From positions 1 through 8,406 of the forward strand of contig JAUNIK010000104.1 in assembly GCA_030523505.1 (NCBI GenBank): DNA of 8,406 nt, in the 5' to 3' direction. Position 1 is the first letter of the stretch. Every line of letters begins with the position of its first letter. The notes under the pieces are model-generated. The model was not told the origin of the DNA and did no database searches. It saw nothing but the letters and a program-made list of their open reading frames with translations. The position numbers and the translations under genes were made by a program. Positions 1 to 5,254 of the stretch are shown piece by piece. Source of the stretch: Prevotellaceae bacterium. GTDB taxonomy: Bacteria > Bacteroidota > Bacteroidia > Bacteroidales > Bacteroidaceae.

Positions 1-1212
1 TTCGTCTCTTCCAAGGATAAACGGTTCGTTGCCTGAACATCTCAATGCAGCATTGATACCAGCCATCAAACCTTGACCACCGGCTTCCTCATAGCCAGTA
101 GTGCCATTTACCTGTCCTGCAAGATACAATCCTTTGATAATCTTCGACTCCAAAGTATGTTGTAATTGAGTCGGATCGAAATAGTCATACTCAATTGCAT
201 AACCTGGACGATATACCTTTACATCTCGTAATGCTGGTATTTTCTTCAATGCTTCTAATTGTATTTCCATTGGCATACTTGAAGAAAAACCATTAAGGTA
301 CATCTCGTTGGTGTTGTCTCCCTCTGGTTCGAGGAACAATGGGTGCTGTTCCTTATCAGCGAAAGTCACTAATTTTGTTTCAATAGAAGGGCAATAACGA
401 GGACCGGTGCTCTGGATTTGTCCGTTGAAAAGCGGTGAATCTGCCAGTCCGCTACGCAGAATGTCGTGGCATTCCTTGGTGGTGTTAAAGGTCCAACAAG
501 GTAACTGTGGCAATTGACGATGAGGGCCGAAATAACTGAACTGATGGAAATCTGTTTCTCCCGGTTGTATCTCTGTGTCTTCAAAATGCACCGAACGACG
601 GTCGATTCTTACTGGAGTACCAGTCTTCATTCTATCAGAACGAATGCCATGGCGAGTCAAAGACTCGGTAAAACCACTGACGGCAGGTTCTGAACAACGA
701 CCTCCCGGAACCATTTTCCTGCCTATATGCATCAATCCGTTGAGGAAAGTTCCTGCAGTAACCACCACAGATTTTGCATGGAACTCAACTCCCCAGATTG
801 TTCTAACTCCAACAACTTCACCATTCTCTACCAATAACTCTTCAGCCTGGTCCTGCCAGATATCGAGATTTTCGGTGGAATCGAGAGTTTCGCGCCATTT
901 CCAGATGAATTTTCCACGATCGCATTGGGCACGGGGACTCCATACGGCTGGACCTTTGCCACGGTTTAGCATACGAAACTGAATAGCTGTAGCATCTGTG
1001 ACGATACCCATCTGACCGCCCAAAGCGTCAATCTCGCGTACTATCTGTCCTTTTGCAATTCCACCGACAGCAGGGTTGCAACTCATTTGGCCGATCTTGT
1101 TCATATCCATTGTGACGAGACAAGTCTTTGCACCAATACGAGCTGATGCTGACGCAGCCTCTGCTCCAGCATGTCCACCACCAATGACAATTACATCATA
1201 TTTGAAAACCAT
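1..1212 (-). CDS. mnmG: MnmG (GidA), tRNA uridine-5-carboxymethylaminomethyl modification enzyme, N-terminal 404 codons (partial)
   Basis: MnmG is the FAD-dependent subunit that works with the GTPase MnmE to put a (carboxymethyl)aminomethyl group on U34 of certain tRNAs, in the cytoplasm. I translated the minus strand by hand from the ATG at 1212-1210. The frame stays open to base 1, giving 404 residues; the family is about 620-630 long, so roughly the C-terminal third lies outside the window. Visible hallmarks are the FAD-binding dinucleotide motif GGGHAGAEAA (residues 11-20), CNPAVGG (45-51, the conserved cysteine corresponding to E. coli Cys47), GTFLNG (about 154-159), GPRYCPSIE (270-278, the conserved cysteine corresponding to E. 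coli Cys277), PGYAIEYD (336-343) and LAGQVNGTTGYEEAGGQG (364-381). The start is well bounded, because an in-frame TAA sits two codons upstream (1218-1216). It is divergent from the regulator gene and functionally unrelated to the fructan locus. Confidence 0.97.
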   Translation of the reverse strand, partial: MVFKYDVIVIGGGHAGAEAASASARIGAKTCLVTMDMNKIGQMSCNPAVGGIAKGQIVREIDALGGQMGIVTDATAIQFRMLNRGKGPAVWSPRAQCDRGKFIWKWRETLDSTENLDIWQDQAEELLVENGEVVGVRTIWGVEFHAKSVVVTAGTFLNGLMHIGRKMVPGGRCSEPAVSGFTESLTRHGIRSDRMKTGTPVRIDRRSVHFEDTEIQPGETDFHQFSYFGPHRQLPQLPCWTFNTTKECHDILRSGLADSPLFNGQIQSTGPRYCPSIETKLVTFADKEQHPLFLEPEGDNTNEMYLNGFSSSMPMEIQLEALKKIPALRDVKVYRPGYAIEYDYFDPTQLQHTLESKIIKGLYLAGQVNGTTGYEEAGGQGLMAGINAALRCSGNEPFILGRDE

Positions 1213-1243
1213 CTGTTATGTAATGTTTATCTATTTTCTGTCG

Positions 1244-1262
1244 CCGAAAAACCGTTTTTCGG
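1244..1262 (-). promoter_or_regulatory. Hairpin at the predicted 5' end of the mnmG transcript
   Basis: CCGAAAAA (1244-1251) and TTTTTCGG (1255-1262) are perfect inverted repeats separated by three bases. In the mnmG mRNA the stem would begin about five nucleotides from the predicted 5' end. It could protect the 5' end or tune translation, or the dyad could be a protein-binding site at DNA level. The dyad is seen directly; its role is not known. Confidence 0.5.
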
Positions 1263-1266
1263 TAAA

Positions 1267-1275
1267 TTATCCACA
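1267..1275 (+). promoter_or_regulatory. Perfect DnaA-box 9-mer in the mnmG promoter
   Basis: The sequence TTATCCACA is identical to the high-affinity DnaA box. It overlaps the last bases of the predicted mnmG -7 element and the predicted start point, where a bound protein would block transcription. I saw no second good box within the intergenic region (the nearest, TTATCAGCA around 1426-1434, has two mismatches), so this is a single site and not an origin. It may be coincidental. Confidence 0.4.
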
Positions 1276-1304
1276 AAAGTAATAATTGTTATTGACTTTT
1301 CAAA
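1274..1304 (-). promoter_or_regulatory. Predicted mnmG promoter, Bacteroidetes -33/-7 type
   Basis: On the minus strand TTTG (1304-1301) is followed by a 19-base spacer and TACTTTTG (1281-1274). This matches the Bacteroidetes primary-sigma consensus TTTG / TAnnTTTG at both boxes with normal spacing. Transcription would begin near 1267-1269, giving a leader of roughly 55 bases before the mnmG ATG. No transcript data are available; the call rests on motif and position. Confidence 0.7.
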
Positions 1305-1335
1305 GGAAATGTGCAAAAAACTCCTCTTTGCCATA

Positions 1336-1394
1336 GTCGTATTTTTGTTGCCAAAGGGAAAAATGCAAAAATTACGACTTAAAATACGTAATTT
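1336..1394 (+). repeat. Two overlapping inverted repeats upstream of the regulator gene
   Basis: GTCGTATTTTTG (1336-1347) is complementary to CAAAAATTACGAC (1366-1378) apart from one bulged base. The right arm of that pair contains AAATTACG (1369-1376), which is also perfectly complementary to CGTAATTT (1387-1394) across a 10-base spacer. The middle segment can pair left or right but not both. This may be a set of operator sites for a dimeric regulator. If a transcript crosses the region it could form alternative hairpins. Confidence 0.4.
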
Positions 1395-1395
1395 A

Positions 1396-1427
1396 TTTGG
1401 GTAGTTTAAATATTATTTGTAATTTTA
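1396..1427 (+). promoter_or_regulatory. Candidate promoter of the regulator gene
   Basis: TTTG (1396-1399), a 20-base spacer and TAATTTTA (1420-1427) match the Bacteroidetes promoter pattern at all -33 bases and seven of eight -7 bases. The start point would lie near 1434, leaving about 25 bases before the ATG at 1460. An alternative is the perfect -7 match TATTTTTG at 1340-1347, but it has no correctly spaced TTTG. No Shine-Dalgarno sequence is visible before the ATG, as is usual in this phylum. Confidence 0.4.
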
Positions 1428-1459
1428 TCAGCAATTTTGAACCTAAACCTAACGTATAT

Positions 1460-3040
1460 ATGAAGTATCGCCCTATTTTATTAACTTTGTTAATAACTTT
1501 GTTTCTTTGCTCTTGTGGGCAGGAAAAAAAGAAATATGTTATTGGCGTATCTCAGTGCTCAGAAGACTCATGGCGCGAAAAGCTGCACGATGAGATGGAT
1601 ATGTCTACCTATTTCTATGAAGGAGTAGAACTGCGTTATGCCTGTGCTAACGATGATTACAAGCACCAAATGGCGCAGATTGACTCGCTTGTTGCATCAG
1701 GTATCGACTTGCTTATTGCTTCACCACAGCAGTTGAGTACCATTTCGCCAGCCATCGATCGTGCTTATGATAAGGGCATTCCAGTGATACTTTTCGATCG
1801 CAAGACTGATTCGGATAAATACACCACTTTCATGGGTGCCGATAATATACTTATTGGTGAGCTCCTTGCTCATTATATTATGGAGAGAATGCCGGCCAAT
1901 GCAGTTATTATCGAGATTGAGGGTGAAAAGAATTCGTCACCGGCAATCGACCGTAAGGTTGGTTTCGAGCAAGTCATTGCAACTCGCCCAGATATCAAGG
2001 TCATTTCAATGGAAAACGATAACTGGACAGAGAAGTCGGGTATGGAGGCAATGGAACGAGTTCTTGCGGATTATAATGGACGCATTGATTGTGTTTATGG
2101 AGCCAACGACCGTATTGCGATGGGTGCAAAGAAAATTCTGCAGAAAAGAAATATTGAATGTTCAGGAATCCTCTTCGCCGGTGTTGATGCACTTCCAACA
2201 AAAGAGGGTGGTATGACTCTTGTTCGTGATGGAGCACTCAATGTTTCGGCGGTTTATCCTACTCATGGCGATGAACTGTTGCAACTCGCAATCGATATTC
2301 TTGACGGAAAGAAGTTCAGTCAGGAAACAATGATGAACACCTCGCTTGTGACAATTGAAAATGCCAAGGTATTGCTGATGCAGAATGAAGAGATTGTACG
2401 CCAGGGTAATAACCTGCGACAGTTGAACCGCCGTGTTGACCGTTTCATCAATCAGATAGACGCACAGCGTACACTTCTCTATCTGTTGCTCTTTGTCATA
2501 GTTGTAATTGCTGTTTGTATGCTTGTTGCCACAAGGGCTTACCACCAGAAAAACCGTCTCAGTGCTCGCCTTGCACAAGAGAAGGAAACTGTTGAGCGTC
2601 AGCGCGATGAACTTGAGGAACAGCGCGACAAACTCATTGAGGCAACCATTGCCAATAAAGAGAATCATGGGGTAAAGGAAACCGGTGAGGATGTACTTAC
2701 AGGCGATGAAAGTCTCTACCGCGAAGAGAATGTATTCCTTCAGAACTTTAAGGACGCCCTTGAGCGCCATTTCACCGACAGCAACCTCAGCGTAGAGGAT
2801 CTCGCCGACGAGATGAAGCTCTCGCGCGTGCAATTATATAGAAAGGTGAAGGCCCTCACAGGGTTGTCGCCAGCCGAGTATATCAAGCAATCCCGTCTGA
2901 AACGTGCAAGATTGTTGCTCAGCGACTCTTCGCTCAACATTTCGGAAATTGCCTACAAAGTGGGATTCTCTTCACCAGGATATTTCACCAAATGTTATAA
3001 GGACATGTATGGTGAAAATCCAACCCACGGTCGCCGATAA
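1460..3040 (+). CDS. Membrane-tethered transcription factor: periplasmic sugar-binding sensor, TM helix, coiled coil, AraC-type HTH; probable fructan-locus regulator
   Basis: The protein has 526 residues. I chose the ATG at 1460 because it yields a lipoprotein-like signal (hydrophobic 5-16, LCSC at 16-19, Cys19 the better lipidation candidate). The TTG at 1397 would only add 21 residues before that signal. Residues about 25-310 resemble a type-1 periplasmic sugar-binding fold (VIGVSQCS 27-34; ILFDRK 110-115; YGANDRIAMGA 213-223). A transmembrane helix spans about 338-358. A charged heptad-like coiled coil follows at 362-400. The AraC-type domain covers about 426-526 with two helix-turn-helices (443-464 and 492-513). 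The sensor order resembles the B. thetaiotaomicron fructose sensor BT1754, a hybrid two-component protein. Here, however, no kinase H-box, ATP-binding motifs or receiver aspartate region lie between coil and HTH. It is inferred to bind a sugar in the periplasm and activate the adjacent GH32-susC operon from the membrane. The ligand is not proven. Confidence 0.88.
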   Translation: MKYRPILLTLLITLFLCSCGQEKKKYVIGVSQCSEDSWREKLHDEMDMSTYFYEGVELRYACANDDYKHQMAQIDSLVASGIDLLIASPQQLSTISPAIDRAYDKGIPVILFDRKTDSDKYTTFMGADNILIGELLAHYIMERMPANAVIIEIEGEKNSSPAIDRKVGFEQVIATRPDIKVISMENDNWTEKSGMEAMERVLADYNGRIDCVYGANDRIAMGAKKILQKRNIECSGILFAGVDALPTKEGGMTLVRDGALNVSAVYPTHGDELLQLAIDILDGKKFSQETMMNTSLVTIENAKVLLMQNEEIVRQGNNLRQLNRRVDRFINQIDAQRTLLYLLLFVIVVIAVCMLVATRAYHQKNRLSARLAQEKETVERQRDELEEQRDKLIEATIANKENHGVKETGEDVLTGDESLYREENVFLQNFKDALERHFTDSNLSVEDLADEMKLSRVQLYRKVKALTGLSPAEYIKQSRLKRARLLLSDSSLNISEIAYKVGFSSPGYFTKCYKDMYGENPTHGRR

Positions 3041-3064
3041 ATACCAGAGGCAAATATATGAATT

Positions 3065-3101
3065 TCGCCTTCCGGGCAGTGTTTCTCTGTCTGGGAGGCG
3101 A
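3065..3101 (+). terminator. Terminator-like hairpin after the regulator gene
   Basis: Bases 3065-3079 pair with 3087-3101 over 15 positions (12 Watson-Crick and three G-U) around a seven-base loop, starting 24 bases past the regulator stop codon. The trailing ATTTCTATTT is only moderately T-rich, so termination may be incomplete. It would separate regulator transcription from the GH32-susC operon. Confidence 0.6.
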
Positions 3102-3304
3102 TTTCTATTTGGGGCTATTTGAAGCTCTCAAACGGCGAATATTTGCATGAGGCATTTATGACATATGTTGCATCATATTCCCGATTTTAGGTTAAGAATT
3201 CGGCTCGTAGAACTTGTGAAGTCGTCCAAGCAAGGTAGTTTCTTGTATGCGCAACATTCGTATTTTTCTTTGGATTCTGTGTGTTTGGCCTCATTTTGAC
3301 AACT

Positions 3305-3343
3305 AAAAATGTTGCATGTTTGGCATTTTTGTTGCATTGCAAC
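3305..3343. promoter_or_regulatory. Candidate operator cluster for the fructan regulator
   Basis: TGTTGCAT occurs twice as a direct repeat 20 bases apart (3310-3317 and 3330-3337), about two helical turns, as expected for two AraC-type domains on one DNA face. The second copy is part of a 13-base palindrome GTTGCA-T-TGCAAC (3331-3343). AAAAATG (3305-3311) and CATTTTT (3324-3330) form a further dyad. The cluster lies roughly 65-105 bases upstream of the predicted start point, a usual place for an activator. Binding by the neighbouring regulator is inference. Confidence 0.4.
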
Positions 3344-3395
3344 GAATTTACAAGTGTTTTATTTTGTTTTTATAAATATCTATCTTGATATAGAT

Positions 3396-3403
3396 TAATT
3401 TTG
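3396..3403 (+). promoter_or_regulatory. Predicted -7 element of the GH32-susC operon
   Basis: TAATTTTG fits TAnnTTTG exactly and would place the start point near 3410, giving a leader of about 79 bases. No TTTG is found at a proper distance upstream; the nearest (3363-3366) is 29 bases away. A missing -33 box is consistent with a promoter that needs an activator. The palindrome TATCTTGATA (3381-3390) sits between where the two boxes would lie. Confidence 0.5.
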
Positions 3404-3429
3404 CAATTGGAAATTTTTGTGCATGTATA

Positions 3430-3443
3430 AATTGCCAGCAATT
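3430..3443. repeat. 14-base palindrome in the predicted GH32 leader
   Basis: AATTGC-CA-GCAATT is a perfect dyad about 20 bases downstream of the predicted start point. With only two central bases it is more likely a protein site on DNA than a stable RNA hairpin. GCAATTG also occurs at 3403-3409, overlapping the end of the -7 element. Confidence 0.35.
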
Positions 3444-3488
3444 GATAACAATAATCGTAAATAAAATAAAACTTAAACATTCTGTCTT

Positions 3489-5204
3489 ATGAGAATCAAA
3501 CAATTGGCATTTGCATTCATTGCCGCTTCTTTGTGCTCGGTCAGTGCCCTGGCGCAAGGACTCTCCATCGAGAAGTTGGCAGGCGATCATGTGAACATCA
3601 GAATTTCTGCCAATGAGCAGAGTAAGTACCTGCTCCTTCCAATCGAGGAGAAGGCTGCTGAGGCAAACATTCGCGTAATCCGTAACAACGAACTCGTTCG
3701 CACCATCAATGTGCGTTTGGCTTTGAGTCATATCGATTACTATGTTCCATACATCATCGACAAGCATGAGGGTATGGATCTCCTTCTTGAAGCACACATC
3801 CCTGTTGACCACAGTAACCGCGGTGGTGTAAGTTCAGAGATATGCCTTTCAAATATCACACTTTCTGATACTTTCGATGCAACCAATATTGAGAAATTCC
3901 GCCCAGATTTCCACCATACACCTGAGTATGCATGGATGAATGACCCTAACGGTATGTTCTATCTCAATGGCGAGTGGCACCTCTACTATCAGTATGGCCC
4001 TTATGGTTCTATGTGGAACAACATGACTTGGGGTCACTCTGTATCAAAGGACCTCATCAACTGGGAGCATCGTGAACCAGCACTTTGGGGCGATGCCCTT
4101 GGTGCAATCTTCTCTGGTTCATGTATCATCGACCACGAGAATACTGCCGGCTTTGGTAAGGATGCTGTCGTAGCAATGTATACTTCTGCTCGTCCTACAG
4201 CATTCGGTTGCGATATCCAGGAGCAGTCGTTGGCTTACTCGCTTGATGGCGGTAATACCTTCACAAAGTATGAGAACAACCCTGTTCTTACAGCCGACAT
4301 CCCTGACTTCCGCGATCCAAACCCATTCTGGAACGAGGAGATTGGCAAGTGGAACCTCATCATGGCAAGTGGCCAGGAGATGCGTCTCTACTCTTCACCA
4401 AACCTCAAGGACTGGACAGAGGAAAGCCGCTTCGGTCTTGGCATCGGTGGTCACGGTGGTGTTTGGGAGTGCCCAGACCTCTTCCCATTGCCAAATCCAA
4501 AGGCAAAGAACTCAAAGTTCCGCACACCTGCACAGAAGTGGGTTCTCGTTTGTAACATCAACCCTGGTGGCCCTATGGGTGGCTCTGCTACACAGTATTT
4601 CATTGGCGACTTCGATGGTCATAAGTTTACTGTCGATAATCCAGAGCGTTATCAGAATGGTGGCCTTTGGATGGATTATGGTAAGGATCACTATGCTACA
4701 GTAAGCTTCTATAATGGTCCTGACAACCGCCGTACCGTTGTGGCATGGATGTCGAACTGGGAGTATGCCAACGATGTTCCAACAATGCAGTTCCGTTCAG
4801 CAAACTCTATCGCACGCGATATGTTCCTTTATGAAGGACAGGATGGTGAACTTTATGTAGGCTCGCGCCCTTCACCAGAATATGATGGTGCTGGTCTCGA
4901 CAAGCAGTTCAAGGTTAAGGGTTCTACAACATGGACTCTCAGCAACAATGAAGGTGAGGAAGTAAAGATCGTTTATGATCAGAACCTTATGACACTTTCT
5001 GTTGACCGCACAAAGAGCGGTGAGGTTAATTTCAACCAGAACTTTGCATGCGTGACAACTGCACCAGTTCACAACAAACTCACTTCACTCCGCGTCTTCA
5101 TCGACAAGTGTTCAATAGAAGTGTTCGGTAATGACGGTGAGGTAGTTCTTACAAACCTCATCTTCCCTAAGTCTCCATTAGACAAGGTGAGAGTGTCAAA
5201 GTAA
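3489..5204 (+). CDS. Secreted glycoside hydrolase family 32 enzyme (fructanase / levanase / inulinase type)
   Basis: This 571-residue enzyme is expected to hydrolyse beta-fructosyl bonds in inulin, levan or sucrose-like substrates, releasing fructose. Residues 1-22 form a signal peptide ending ALA before Gln23, without a lipobox, so a periplasmic location is likely. Residues about 25-125 are an N-terminal beta-rich module of the kind found in Bacteroidetes GH32 proteins. The five-bladed catalytic domain begins near 137. It contains the nucleophile motif WMNDPNG (149-155, Asp152), RDP (275-277, the transition-state stabiliser Asp276) and WECPD (326-330, acid/base Glu327), so all three catalytic residues are present. 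The C-terminal beta-sandwich ends with RVFIDKCSIEVFGNDG (535-550). The stretch about 462-482 linking the two domains seems short compared with relatives I recall. The leader has no Shine-Dalgarno sequence, and the gene ends in tandem stops TAATAA. With a 50-base gap to the susC-like gene, the two are probably one operon. Levan versus inulin preference cannot be read from the sequence. Confidence 0.95.
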   Translation: MRIKQLAFAFIAASLCSVSALAQGLSIEKLAGDHVNIRISANEQSKYLLLPIEEKAAEANIRVIRNNELVRTINVRLALSHIDYYVPYIIDKHEGMDLLLEAHIPVDHSNRGGVSSEICLSNITLSDTFDATNIEKFRPDFHHTPEYAWMNDPNGMFYLNGEWHLYYQYGPYGSMWNNMTWGHSVSKDLINWEHREPALWGDALGAIFSGSCIIDHENTAGFGKDAVVAMYTSARPTAFGCDIQEQSLAYSLDGGNTFTKYENNPVLTADIPDFRDPNPFWNEEIGKWNLIMASGQEMRLYSSPNLKDWTEESRFGLGIGGHGGVWECPDLFPLPNPKAKNSKFRTPAQKWVLVCNINPGGPMGGSATQYFIGDFDGHKFTVDNPERYQNGGLWMDYGKDHYATVSFYNGPDNRRTVVAWMSNWEYANDVPTMQFRSANSIARDMFLYEGQDGELYVGSRPSPEYDGAGLDKQFKVKGSTTWTLSNNEGEEVKIVYDQNLMTLSVDRTKSGEVNFNQNFACVTTAPVHNKLTSLRVFIDKCSIEVFGNDGEVVLTNLIFPKSPLDKVRVSK

Positions 5205-5254
5205 TAAGAGCATTGACGCTATAAACAGACAATAATTTTTAATATTAATATTTT
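5205..5254. other. 50-base GH32-susC gap with an AT palindrome
   Basis: The gap holds no terminator-like hairpin and no convincing -33/-7 pair, which supports co-transcription. AATATTAATATT (5241-5252) is a perfect palindrome ending just before the ATG. Together with the surrounding A/T-rich bases it gives an unstructured, A/U-rich ribosome landing site typical of this phylum. Confidence 0.45.

Larger units (their letters stand above)
3041..3488. other. 448-base non-coding regulatory region upstream of the GH32 gene
   Basis: No open frame here has the marks of a gene; the reading frames crossing it are short and unlike any family I know. From left to right it holds the terminator-like hairpin (3065-3101), scattered TTGCAT words (3143, 3168, 3312, 3332), a TCGTATTTTT word (3258-3267) shared with the region upstream of the regulator, a cluster of direct and inverted repeats (3305-3343), a 10-base palindrome TATCTTGATA (3381-3390), a -7 element (3396-3403) and a palindrome in the predicted leader (3430-3443). 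The length is generous for one promoter and suits an operon controlled by a dedicated activator. Confidence 0.6.

Noticed and set aside
575..982. Plus-strand open frame of 135 codons
   Set aside because: It lies entirely antisense to mnmG, whose translation matches the family throughout; the product has no recognisable features.
1397..1459. Upstream TTG start that would extend the regulator by 21 residues
   Set aside because: The extension puts polar sequence in front of a clear lipoprotein signal and overlaps the likely promoter. The ATG at 1460 gives a normal signal peptide.
1213..1459. Chromosome origin (oriC) beside gidA
   Set aside because: Only one good DnaA box is present, and no box cluster, 13-mer array or dnaA/dnaN/rpmH neighbour is visible.
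2162..2833. Minus-strand open frame of 223 codons
   Set aside because: It is antisense to the regulator across sensor, TM and coil. Its composition is a mirror of the real gene and it has no family likeness.
3137..3180. GAATAT...ATATTC inverted repeat upstream of GH32
   Set aside because: Only six outer bases pair across a long interval, with imperfect inner pairing; this is weak in AT-rich DNA.
3348..3812. Minus-strand open frame of 154 codons spanning the GH32 leader
   Set aside because: It covers the GH32 signal peptide and N-terminal module in antisense, with a low-complexity end, and shows no family features.
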